Source: Branchiostoma floridae (Eukaryota > Chordata > Leptocardii > Amphioxiformes > Branchiostomatidae). From it: a stretch of DNA of 64,000 nt. Under the pieces are notes generated by a model. It worked only from the letters and a program-made list of their open reading frames with translations. It was not told the DNA's origin and ran no database searches. The stretch spans positions 637,920-701,919 of the forward strand of contig NC_049995.1 in the NCBI RefSeq assembly GCF_000003815.2. The letters are read 5' to 3'. Below, in pieces: positions 55,707 to 64,000 of the stretch; position 1 is the first letter of the stretch, and each line of letters begins with the position of its first letter. The position numbers and the translations under genes were made by a program.

Positions 55707-56859
55707 TTAAGCAACTAGCATTGATATGATTTTGGAAACTTTCAGAGGATTCAGACAGCAATCCCTTGTCTTTCGTCAGTGACCCCGAATTCGAATGGCT
55801 GTCTGAAACGTCTGACCGTTTACAAAATCATATCCAGTTGCTTGTGAGTGAATACCTTTTCACGTACCTTATTACAACAGGCAACAGTATAATTCCGGAC
55901 GAACACTTTAATTCCGGTGTCACAGCGTTCTCGACCCCCCCCCCCCCCCAGCGATTTCAAAAAGCCCTGGTAGTGACATAGTTGGCGTGTTAAGCCCCGG
56001 TCACAAGAATCGTACGATTGACTGCGATGGAGGCTTTATGTGCGGCATAAGCGCAGTACGTCGTAAGTCCGGGAAGAATCGGAAGCAATGGTTTAAATAT
56101 ATGAAGCCGTGGTCACAAGGATCGTAGTGCATCGTACGATGAGGTCATTAGAGCATACCTGCGTCAATCGCAGGTAAATCATAGTAAAGCGGGGAGCCTC
56201 CTATGACGAAAATAGAGCTGAAATGGATTTTGAACATGTTCAAAATTTCGCTATCGTCGTAAGATTTTATTTGCCCCCAAAGCAGACTTCATTACGGCAA
56301 TTTTTGTCTACTGATGAGGTTTTACATTTATGAATTTTTAGCATGTTGTGATTGTTTCAGTTTTCCCTGATATTGTCGATATTGACGAAAAGGGAAAATA
56401 TATAAGTCGCAACTGCCTCAGTCGCAACCAGAGAACAGCGCGCCCTGCACAGGTGATGCGGACAATTGTTTGATCGCTTCATGCACGTGAGTTTATAATT
56501 AGATCAAATCTCAGCTCTCGTCGGTCTTGGGTCAGTTTACCATAATCGTGATAACCATGGGGACAACTCAAACATAAAGGCAAGCTCTATGAGTCGGAAA
56601 TATATATGATATAATGCTTATGATATGATTTTTGTATGATGGCATCTTTTTGTTGATAGCATATCATGACACGATCTTCGAAAGAGCCTGACACGTATAG
56701 CCGGCAAGCAGGCCGAGATAACCATACCAGTACTCACGCTTGATTTGAACTTTTGCTTGTAATACTCTTGTTGTCATTATAGACACCCAGGTGCACTCGG
56801 AGCACTCACTCAGCCTACTACCAGATGCCCCCAAGCCGAACAAACTACATTGCCTTCTT
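55707..56859. other. gene 3 intron, nothing recognised
   Basis: It holds a C run at 55936-55950. About 55990-56190 has two similar phrases ('cacaagaatcgtacgattga', 'cacaaggatcgtagtgcatc'), a weak local repeat. Confidence 0.4.
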
Positions 56860-56939
56860 TCCCAGAACATGTGAAGGACTGGAACGGTCACCCAGCACAC
56901 GTAGCTCTCAGTGCCACTATAGACAGTTTTAAATCACAA
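56860..56939 (+). mobile_element. LINE ORF2 C-terminus fragment
   Basis: It translates to 'EHVKDWNGHPAHVALSATID', then 'SFKSQI' and stop, the W-N-x-L-P...F-K-x-x-L end of jockey/CR1-type LINE ORF2. Confidence 0.65.
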
Positions 56940-57071
56940 ATATAGCTCCCTCCCCTCCCATCTCTCCCTCCCCGTTACATTACTCAGTTTCTTTCACGCT
57001 TTGCCGTAGACCTTCACATTATAGGTAGCATAATCTTCAATTAGTTGAAGGCGGCTGCCTTAATTCAAAGA

Positions 57072-57127
57072 GGATCTATAGATTCCGAGCCGAACGCTTT
57101 ACCAGTTACGCTATGCCCGATGCCGAC
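57072..57127 (-). mobile_element. SINE head fragment
   Basis: The minus strand reads TAGCGTAACTGGTAAAGCG and 'ttcggctcggaatct', the tRNA-like head of the family at 12727-12925. Confidence 0.7.
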
Positions 57128-57146
57128 TGTGTATCAAAGTTCTCAC

Positions 57147-57251
57147 CGACACATTTGTCATCTTCATTCACATAACCTGTAGGACACTGGCACGCCCATC
57201 CGTAACTGGTCAGCATACAGGGATGAGGTCCACAGTTACAGTCCGAGTAAT
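57147..57251 (-). CDS. gene 3 exon, EGF-like domain
   Basis: The acceptor is GTTTTAATGGTACAG|AT and the donor TGTGTCG|GTGAGA. It reads DYSDCNCGPHPCMLTSYGWA, then CQCPTGYVNEDDKC: six Cys in EGF spacing with the C-x-C-P-x-G-Y signature. Phase 1 on both sides, a typical shuffled module. Confidence 0.85.
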
Positions 57252-57672
57252 CTGTACCATTAAAACAAGTGGAGTGTTAACTAATTATCTAGCATTGCCA
57301 AATATGACCATTCCATAACATGACCCATCCAATAAAACAATGTCATGACATTGAATATGCAAACATGCCACACTTCTCATACACTGTGTCTAGAATGCTC
57401 ACTCGCACATGACGTACATATGTCACAACACGATGTTTCTATTATTTAAACCGTGTGGGTGATGTTTTAAATAACAAGGTATATACCAAGTCGCAAATTG
57501 CAATCGTTTCTCTGATAGTGCAATGTTTTAACTAACCAATGCTGTACTGAAACCATAGCCTTCTAGGCAAAAGTAATTATAAATACAACGTTAACGTTAC
57601 ATGCAAAGCACAACCGTAATGCAAAATTATGTACGCCATCATATACTTCAAAATGTCTCGTCTGAAGCTGAC
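57252..57672. other. gene 3 intron
   Basis: Nothing recognised. Confidence 0.5.
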
Positions 57673-57834
57673 CTTTGCACGCGCTTACGTCACTGCTCCC
57701 CTCCTTCAATGTCGTGGTCCCACCAGGACACGGTAAGCAGTCTGTTTGAGCACTGGTGTTATGGTACGTCCCTATAGGACACGGGGCACATTCCCCGGAC
57801 ATTGGGACATGTACGGATCCGGGAGGGCAGGCAA
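57673..57834 (-). CDS. gene 3 exon, GCC2/GCC3 (ephrin-receptor-like) repeat
   Basis: The acceptor is TTTCTTTTATAG-type |TT and the donor TGCAAAG|GTCAGC. It reads ACPPGSVHVPMSGECAPCPI, then GTYHNTSAQTDCLPCPGGTT. The C-P-x-G, C-x2-C-P-x-G-x-Y and C-x2-C-P-x-G-T-x-T pattern is that of Cys repeats in SVEP1-like and SCUBE-like proteins. Phase 1 on both sides. Confidence 0.87.
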
Positions 57835-58190
57835 CTATAAAAGAGACAATGCGTATTGTTATGAACTGGTATGCATGAATTAAGAAATCCTTTATTGTCA
57901 ACGTTTTGTGTGCTACCTTTAGGTATAATTGGAATTGCGGATTTAGAGTGTGTAAGATACTGCATCATGAAGTTATATTCATATCAAATGATTTCAAAAT
58001 TATAGGAGTTATAAAACTTAACAAGCACATCTGGCGATCGTACAGTAAGCCGTTTCGAAATAAGAAAGTCCTCGGAGTGGCAAAAAATTCATTCTCGATA
58101 AGGATAAATGAGTCAGTTGTCTAAACATTCAATGAATCAATAGAATGAATTATCGTATGTATATGTAGTCAACACTCGAGTCAATTTTAT
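57835..58190. other. gene 3 intron
   Basis: Nothing recognised. Confidence 0.5.
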
Positions 58191-59041
58191 CCCTATTCAG
58201 ACCGGGGGGGGGGGGGGGTCTTTTGATGCCCGCGCCAACTTGGATGTCCTATAACGCCGGAACGGCTTACGCTAGAGCCACCAAATTTGATGAGTTTTCC
58301 TAAAAATATTGTTGGCAACAAGTTTACAAAGTTTGACAATTTTTCCATTTTTTCGTGTTGCCATGGCAACCGTTTGTTGACAGGCAGTTTTGCCCAAAAT
58401 CACTATTTTTGGTTCTAACAATGTATTTTTCACATTTATTTGCTATATTACTGCTATTTTGTTACATTACTTATATCATTAAGCATATCTTTCATAATTA
58501 TATATGCATAAATTATGCTAATTTTATGACGTCATCAACCCAAAATCCAAGATGGCGGACCGTATGGCCAGATCAAGATAACAAGCTAATTATCCCTTAA
58601 AATTTGTAACTACCTGGTATTTTTTCATCAAAAACCATCTAAATGAATGAATTTAGTCTATTTTCATTGCCTGTTGTGATTATTTGCTGCAAAAAAAGTA
58701 TTTTTAAAAAATCAAGGTGGTGGATATAATATGGCGGAGCCCAACTCGTATCTTAGATGTGCATGACGTCATCTTTATGACGTCATTTTGACGTCATTGA
58801 TGTTGCTATTGGCAACGCAAGTCGTAATAAACATTATTATGTACATAAATATACATGCCCTGTGTGCCGTGCCCGGATATATCCGGGATAGCGTATTCCC
58901 CCGAAGTAGCAACTTTGTGCGCGCGTAGCGCACGAACCCCGGAATTTGGGGACTCGGCCTTCGGTGGTTCTTTTTGGAATGCAGCGGCCAACCCTGGCAC
59001 TGATAGCATTTTATAAGGCTGAAACTCTGGCAGTTTAAGGG
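58191..59041. mobile_element. piggyBac-like MITE, about 851 bp
   Basis: Left flank TTAT (58187-58190) and right flank TTAA (59042-59045), ends CCCTATTCAG and AAGGG. It has a G run at 58204-58217, GTTGCCATGGCAAC (58358-58371) and 'caagatggcgg', and no ORF. Homologous in part to 54757-55706, inverted. Its right 53 bp recur at 8159-8211. Confidence 0.6.
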
Positions 59042-59070
59042 TTAAAACTCTGCGTTTCTAGAATACGCAC

Positions 59071-59225
59071 CGCAATGACTGTCATATGATCGGAATCCGA
59101 CTGGACACCCAACAGTAGGGTCCGACATGCTGACTCCCGTGTCTTCAATCGTGAGATTGGCGCCGTCGACGGGAATGACGACTGCACCGGACGCCAAGTA
59201 GTTTTTGACATCGACAGCAACTTGT
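59071..59225 (-). CDS. gene 3 exon, end of unknown module plus linker
   Basis: The acceptor is CTGGTTTTTCAG|A and the donor CATTGCG|GTGCGT. It reads QVAVDVKNYLASGAVVIPVD, then GANLTIEDTGVSMSDPTVG and CPVGFRSYDSHC. It enters in phase 2 and exits in phase 1. The final C-P-x-G runs into the GCC2/GCC3 exon. Confidence 0.8.
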
Positions 59226-59408
59226 CTGAAAAACCAGAATCATACATCCGAAAATAGTTTCATCAGCTTGGTAGAATATAGGATATAAGGGACTTCCTTT
59301 TACAAAAAAGAATCCCCTTATATCCAGAATCATGCAGATGAAATACAAGGTGTGAATTGGTACGTAAGGAACGTACATTGGTAATGTTTTTTTTTTTGTC
59401 TCATCTAC

Positions 59409-59564
59409 CTGAGATAAGCATCCATGTCGGTTGGAAGAAGGTTTGACTGCAGGGACAGTTGGTCGCCATGTTCCACGTACATCTGTATGGTAATGTCGAC
59501 GATATATATGGGAGAAGTTTCTCTCGTCAACCTCACACGGGTACCTTCGTCAACAGAGATGTGA
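59409..59564 (-). CDS. gene 3 exon, unknown alpha/beta module middle
   Basis: The acceptor is CTACCACAGATCAG|T (the second AG keeps frame) and the donor TATCTCAG|GTAGAT. It reads HISVDEGTRVRLTRETSPIY, then IVDITIQMYVEHGDQL. Alternating hydrophobic residues suggest beta strands. Phase 2 on both sides. Confidence 0.78.
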
Positions 59565-60698
59565 CTGATCTGTGGTAGGAAAGTAACCGTCATTAAGAAT
59601 GTGCAGTAAACATCCATCGATTTGCTGACATTCAATTCTTGGTCCAGATAGAACAATCACGGTAAATGATCTAAAGGGAATGATGAATCGAAGAAAATTC
59701 AACTTATTACAAATATTGATCGGCATTTGAAATAATACATTAAAAGGTACGTAGTTATAAATGTACGCATGTGAATATTATACCATAGTGATTTTGTTGG
59801 CAAATTTTAACTTTCATTAGATTGTTTATTCAATAAATTTACCAGATGTTGATGAGGGTCGTTTTATAAATGTTGGTTTTGGCTAGAGTGATAAGATTTG
59901 CTTCTTTCGGGTTTCTAGCATGAATTTCAGAAGTGGTGCCTGAGGCAACCCGTGTCTAAAAGTTGGGGAGTTGAAGCCAATTTGCAAACTTAAAGCAGAG
60001 GGATTCTCCTTCTTCATCATCAGCACAAATGTTAAGATTAGTTTATTTTCAATAGCGAAGTTCATTTTCAAATTTGCAGCAACATGGGGAAATTTGATTT
60101 TTTTTTCAAATGACCTACCCATATAACATAACCATGCAACTCTCTGAACAAATGTTTGAGGATATCCTTATAGGATGATGATTTTTTTAGGAATATTGTG
60201 ATACACAAAATATATCGCGAGCCTGATATGGGAGACAACGTTTTGTTGATTGAATCCGTGAGCTGTGACAGAGAGTGCTTAGTAGCGCATTTACAGTATT
60301 GTTAGGACCGTTTCGCTCAAACCTCAAAAGTTGCCTTACCAATGAAAGTCGCAGATCATGAGAATTAATTTCTTGTGTTAACAAAAACAACGTCTGGTAA
60401 AAATAAACAGAAAAAAAGCACAGCGAGTATGTCAACATTTGCATCTTACTAACTTATTTGCAAGATCTCATACACTATGTTCATACAAATTACTCCATTC
60501 AATGACTGTTACGTCTCCATACCCCACTGCTTTCGACACAAAAATGCTTTGTATCACAAGCGATACATACACAGAAACGCAATCCTCCCGTCCTCTGTTT
60601 GGTTCTAGGCGAGGGATGTCTAGGCGAAAAGGGATCGCGCCTTACACTGTAATGTTTAACGATACAGTTTCTTTACCCTGCATGGTGGAGTGCACAAC
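59565..60698. other. gene 3 intron
   Basis: Nothing recognised. Confidence 0.5.
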
Positions 60699-60819
60699 CT
60701 CTGACGCAAAAGCTCCTCCCTGATAAACCTTCTAATGGCAGCGAGATAAGGTGTCGTCAATGTAGCAGACTCGATAGTCAGGCCTCCCATTACAATGAAC
60801 GCGAAAGGGTCCTGGGGAT
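60699..60819 (-). CDS. gene 3 exon, unknown alpha/beta module start
   Basis: The acceptor is TTCATTTTCTACAG|AT and the donor CGTCAGAG|GTTGTG. It reads PQDPFAFIVMGGLTIESATL, then YLAAIRRFIREELLRQ: a strand followed by an amphipathic helix. With the next two exons it forms a region of about 125 residues without Cys. The fold could be SEA-like, but I cannot assign it. Confidence 0.78.
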
Positions 60820-61027
60820 CTGTAGAAAATGAAATTGGTAAAATCATTTTGGCACATATTCGCTATATGAGTTCACCAGGCCCCTTCGGTTGCTAGAAAA
60901 TACTAGAAATCAAACAAATGGAGTAAACAAATTGCCATAGAACTTTACTGTTAAACTTTTCAATCAAGACCATAGCAATATATGCGGTCAGGATATCCAT
61001 TAACGATATAGATATTAGATACACAAC

Positions 61028-61136
61028 CTTGACATTGTGAAACCGCAGTGAACCACAGTCGGTTGTTCTGACGAGTCATCCATAGCCAGTTGGTGTGGTC
61101 TCCACACTGATAGATATCTGTATCCACACCATATAC
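61028..61136 (-). CDS. gene 3 exon, second half of sushi-like unit
   Basis: The acceptor is TCGTCCACGCAG|GTA and the donor TGTCAAG|GTTGTG. It reads VYGVDTDIYQCGDHTNWLWM, then TRQNNRLWFTAVSQCQ: the C...W...C end of a divergent sushi module. Phase 0 in, phase 1 out. Confidence 0.78.
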
Positions 61137-61243
61137 CTGCGTGGACGAAAGGTAGTAAATACTGTGTAGAGCTTGAAGCTATTTTTGCGCATGCGATTTA
61201 ATTATAATAAAAGTGAACCTTTGCATTCCAATAATTTTCTCAC

Positions 61244-61365
61244 CTTTGGCGGATTGCAGTTCATTGTACAGAGCTCTCTATCCTCTCCGCTTGAATGAGC
61301 TGTGTAACAAATCTTGTGGCCGTTTGCAGGGTTCGCCAGGTCCTCTCTACTGCAGGTCGGGTTGG
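61244..61365 (-). CDS. gene 3 exon, first half of sushi-like unit
   Basis: The acceptor is CTAAACACAACAG|CC and the donor CCAAAG|GTGAGA. It reads NPTCSREDLANPANGHKICY, then TAHSSGEDRELCTMNCNPPK. P-x-N-G and G-E match sushi positions, with two extra Cys. The split by a phase-0 intron is unlike the other sushi exons. Confidence 0.78.
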
Positions 61366-61612
61366 CTGTTGTGTTTAGAGGAAGTTAATTTCATTATAGT
61401 TATGAGAGAGTTAAGGCCCAATCAGCTATGATTTATTAATGTCTTATGTGGCTGACAATTTCACTCTAATCTTAAACAACAGAATATGTCATTACATACT
61501 GAGATCAAGTGCAGAAATGCCATAAGATGGAATGAGGTAAAAAAAACGCATTTCATCCTTTCGGAATACTCAAAATATAGTAATTTACTCTGGCGAACAC
61601 ATGTGTACTAAC

Positions 61613-61783
61613 GTTCACAATAGCTGTTTCCACTCCATTGTCCTTCTGCACCGCAAACTATGGGACCATCTGAAACAAGCTGGAACCCAGGATCACATGT
61701 AAGCGTCGCAACGTCGTTGTAGCAGGTCCCGTTCGTAATAGCCTGACCACTGTGTATGTATCCAACTTCACCGCAGCAGACTC
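61613..61783 (-). CDS. gene 3 exon, sushi domain 5
   Basis: The acceptor is TTTTTTCGTTAG|GA and the donor TGTGAAC|GTTAGT. It reads VCCGEVGYIHSGQAITNGTC, then YNDVATLTCDPGFQL and EGQWSGNSYC. A sushi (CCP) module with an extra N-terminal Cys pair shared with domains 3 and 4. Phase 1 on both sides. Confidence 0.87.
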
Positions 61784-61910
61784 CTAACGAAAAAAAATGA
61801 CGAAAACATGGTGAAACGGTACAACAAAGGTGTCAACAAATGAATCAAGTGCTTTCTAATTAATAAATGCTTCGTATCAACTATTAAGTGAGTGGTGTTA
61901 TTCAACGTAC

Positions 61911-62087
61911 TTTCACATAATGGCACCTCCGACCAGTTCCCGTCCTCTCGGCAGGTTGCAGTGCCACTCCCTATCAGACTGTAGCCAGCATCACAGTCAA
62001 AGGTTGCTATGCTTCCGTAACAAGACTTCCCATTGGTCGTCTGGACATGACCGTTGACAATTGCTAGGGGGCTGTCACAACATATTT
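61911..62087 (-). CDS. gene 3 exon, sushi domain 4
   Basis: The acceptor is TTCCCTCCAG|AA and the donor TGTGAAA|GTACGT. It reads ICCDSPLAIVNGHVQTTNGK, then SCYGSIATFDCDAGYSLIGS and GNWSEVPLC. A complete sushi module, phase 1 on both sides. Confidence 0.88.
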
Positions 62088-62445
62088 CTGGAGGGAAATT
62101 ACATTTCTCTCGTTTAATCTGATGAACTAGTTTAAGATTCATGCTATGTATCATAATCTCAAGCTGCTAAGATTGCCGTTAATGATATTTATCAAAGCCA
62201 GATTTTGCTATTTTATCAACTTAATTTCTAAACAAAACATGTGATGCATGAACAAAGCATCACTTTGGCAGAAAATTTAAAAGTACTGTTCAACGCTATT
62301 ACGATCCTTTTTCCATATGATATTTTTAAACGTAATGGTTTAAAGCAGTGCAGACAGGAATGTTATTCACATTAAAATTCATTGGTATCAAGTCAATTTT
62401 GCAATTTTCATTCTATTTATTTGTAAAGTGTAAAATGTTGATTGA

Positions 62446-62545
62446 NNNNNNNNNNNNNNNNNNNNNNNNNNNNNNNNNNNNNNNNNNNNNNNNNNNNNNN
62501 NNNNNNNNNNNNNNNNNNNNNNNNNNNNNNNNNNNNNNNNNNNNN
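62446..62545. other. assembly gap (100 N)
   Basis: A nominal-size gap that removes the 3' end of the sushi 3 exon. Confidence 1.
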
Positions 62546-62706
62546 GCATTTGGAATTGGTTTGTCGCAACACCATCTTCAGTGCAGTCAGGGTAGTGTTG
62601 TCCACTGTTGTATAACCGTCTTCGCAAGTTACCGAAAGGTTATCGTTGACACACGTGTCGCCTGCCGACTGACTGTTCTCGACCAGCGGTGATATGCAGC
62701 ATATCT
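62546..62706 (-). CDS. gene 3 exon, sushi domain 3, disrupted and partial
   Basis: The acceptor is TTTCCATTGAAG|AG. It reads ICCISPLVENSQSAGDTCVN, then DNLSVTCEDGYTTVDNTTLT. After about 62592 the sushi pattern (C-T-E-D-G-V-A-T-N) continues only one frame over, implying one missing base near 62586-62592. The exon then runs into the gap. Assembly error is as likely as a real mutation. Confidence 0.65.
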
Positions 62707-63041
62707 CTTCAATGGAAATGATACGAATACAATTTAAGTCAGCGCACGCGTGAGAGGTTAACAATTGGAACTTAGCAATAGGTGCTTTAAGGCATAGTAA
62801 ATGTGTCTCGTTACAGCTATAAAACACCCTCCAGCTTATGTTTATACACAGAAGAGATGCCAAAAACAAATAAACAAAACTAAATATCCATTCAATGCGT
62901 CGCAAATCGTAGAAGCAAAGAACTCTATAGAAACAAAATATACCGACGCTCCTCTTCATTGTAACGTTAGTTATGCATTGGTGATATCGCTAAAACCATT
63001 ACACACCAGGCAGTTTCCAATAGCAAAGCCATTAGGATTAC

Positions 63042-63212
63042 TTTGACAACTTGGTTGGACTCCGCTCCAGGTCTGGTTAGCTAGACAGGTCCGGTCCTGA
63101 TCCCCGACCAGCTGATACCCAGCTAAGCAGGTGAATGTGTCAGTATCTCCATACAGGTTACTACCAGTCACGGTGCCGTAAACAACGCCGTCCAGCACAG
63201 GACACGCCTTTT
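63042..63212 (-). CDS. gene 3 exon, sushi domain 2
   Basis: The acceptor is GTTTGTTTTCAG|AA and the donor TGTCAAA|GTAATC. It reads KACPVLDGVVYGTVTGSNLY, then GDTDTFTCLAGYQLVGDQDR and QTWSGVQPSC. A complete sushi module, phase 1 on both sides. Confidence 0.88.
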
Positions 63213-63629
63213 CTGAAAACAAACACACGTTCTATCAGTAAAATCCAATCAGATACACTGCACTATTTATCAACGATGAGGTTTTTCTCTGCGAACGAAA
63301 GCGCTGAACATTTGTGTCAGTTTTTCCAGTCGTTGAAAACAAAAGCTATCGGAACAAAGTAGCAATCAGAGAGTCTGAATTATGTACAAAATGAAAATAC
63401 GTAGCTCGAAATATCGTCCGACCCTGGAAGGATTTTTGAACAGCATGGTTTTAGACACACGACATCAAACTTCAATTGTTAACACGCGATTTAACTGTGA
63501 CTTACTTACGATCACCATGTGATTCAAGTAATTTGCTAATCTCCATCGGGGGGATCTGGTATCAAGAAGTACGAAATCATCACTTCGAGCCGGTTTTGTA
63601 CAAAATCACTTTCTTAGGATACCACTCAC

Positions 63630-63800
63630 TCTGACATATAGGTTCAGTGCTGCTCCACGTCATGTCAGCTTGGCAGGTCACCGTCAGTGTGCCTGATAGT
63701 TCAAACCCTTCGTTGCAGGTAAAAACCACCACGTCCTCGTACATGAAGCTGCCATGAACGTTGCCATTGGTGGGTGCAGACAAGGCCGGACATTGGACTC
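63630..63800 (-). CDS. gene 3 exon, sushi domain 1 of the window
   Basis: The acceptor is GTTATATCTGAAG|GA and the donor TGTCAGA|GTGAGT. It reads VQCPALSAPTNGNVHGSFMY, then EDVVVFTCNEGFELSGTLTV and TWSSTEPIC. A complete sushi module. Upstream exons lie beyond 64000. Confidence 0.87.
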
Positions 63801-64000
63801 CTTCAGATATAACAAAATAGATTACTTATCTACGAATGTTACAGACACTTTATCTAGAGACTCTGGTATTGGTTGTGAGAACTTAGAAAAAGTTATGTTA
63901 AATAGGGCTCTATGGAGTGAAATATGTACCAGCCTGGTCATGACCTCTGGTAGATAATGTAGGTATGTATGTAGGTATATCAAATATGCAAATATCGTTG
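63801..64000. other. gene 3 intron running off the window
   Basis: No exon was recognised. Confidence 0.4.

Larger units (their letters stand above)
52647..63800 (-). other. gene 3 locus: secreted sushi/EGF/C-type lectin mosaic, 5' end outside window
   Basis: Fifteen exons are recognised from 63800 down to the stop at 52647. Order: sushi at 63800-63630, 63212-63042, 62706 into a gap, 62087-61911 and 61783-61613; sushi-like over 61365-61244 and 61136-61028; unknown module over 60819-60699, 59564-59409 and 59225-59071; GCC2/GCC3 at 57834-57673; EGF at 57251-57147; C-type lectin over 54660-54515, 53032-52909 and 52792-52647. All junctions after the third exon keep phase. Sushi, GCC2/GCC3, EGF and lectin modules are extracellular, so the product is secreted or on the cell surface. 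Carbohydrate or pathogen recognition is inference. SVEP1-like proteins share several modules but end in other domains. Confidence 0.85.

Noticed and set aside
56664-56900. A minus-strand 78-codon frame considered as a gene 3 exon.
   Set aside because: The plus strand here encodes a LINE ORF2 C-terminus (W-N...F-K-S), and the minus frame lacks splice sites in the right phase.

Overview
The window looks like nuclear DNA of a marine invertebrate deuterostome, most likely a lancelet (amphioxus, Branchiostoma). I base this on the gene style (split, domain-shuffled sushi, EGF and C-type lectin exons), the density and variety of mobile elements (restriction-like-endonuclease non-LTR elements, jockey/CR1-like LINE scraps, tRNA-derived SINEs, many MITEs) and seven assembly gaps of N, five of them a nominal 100 bases. 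The species call is inference. I see no CRISPR array, operon or other prokaryotic feature.

Gene 1 (minus strand, 5299-23819) is assembled here from five exons whose splice phases all agree. It predicts a 256-residue secreted precursor: signal peptide, short first pro-segment ending in Lys-Arg, acidic pro-region ending in a second Lys-Arg, then a cationic amphipathic segment and a tail with 8-residue repeats. I do not recognise the family. A host-defence or other processed secreted peptide is the main hypothesis. Its 10-kb first intron and 6-kb third intron are full of LINE, SINE and tandem-repeat debris, including a 1.07-kb inverted-repeat element that split a LINE reading frame.

21-42 kb is mostly non-genic: LINE-tail repeats, SINEs, two 242-244-bp MITEs with TAA target duplications, several local duplications, microsatellites, and two isolated candidate exons (25573-25822 and 41113-41299, both plus strand). 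A third isolated candidate exon lies at 3053-3203 on the minus strand.

Gene 2 (plus strand, 43135-44435) is a fatty-acid-binding-protein (FABP/CRABP) family gene. It has the family's first intron in the usual place, an extra intron inside the usual second exon, and two similar tiny last exons (44415 and 44689), each followed by a polyadenylation signal. The product would be only about 93 residues, lacking the C-terminal third of the barrel.

45-49 kb holds three well-bounded MITE or fold-back elements and a repeat field. At 49991-51973 (minus) lies a 5'-truncated non-LTR retrotransposon with an intact 635-codon reverse transcriptase, zinc-knuckle and restriction-like endonuclease frame (Hero/R2-like).

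Gene 3 (minus strand, 52647-63800, continuing beyond the right edge) is a secreted mosaic protein. In order it has five sushi domains, a sixth sushi-like unit, an unrecognised alpha/beta module, a GCC2/GCC3 (ephrin-receptor-like) Cys repeat, an EGF domain and a C-terminal C-type lectin domain with EPN and WDD sugar-site motifs. The fifteen exons recognised join with matching phases except for one disrupted sushi exon next to a gap. This architecture suggests an extracellular recognition or adhesion protein. Two related TTAA-flanked MITEs sit in its introns in opposite orientation.
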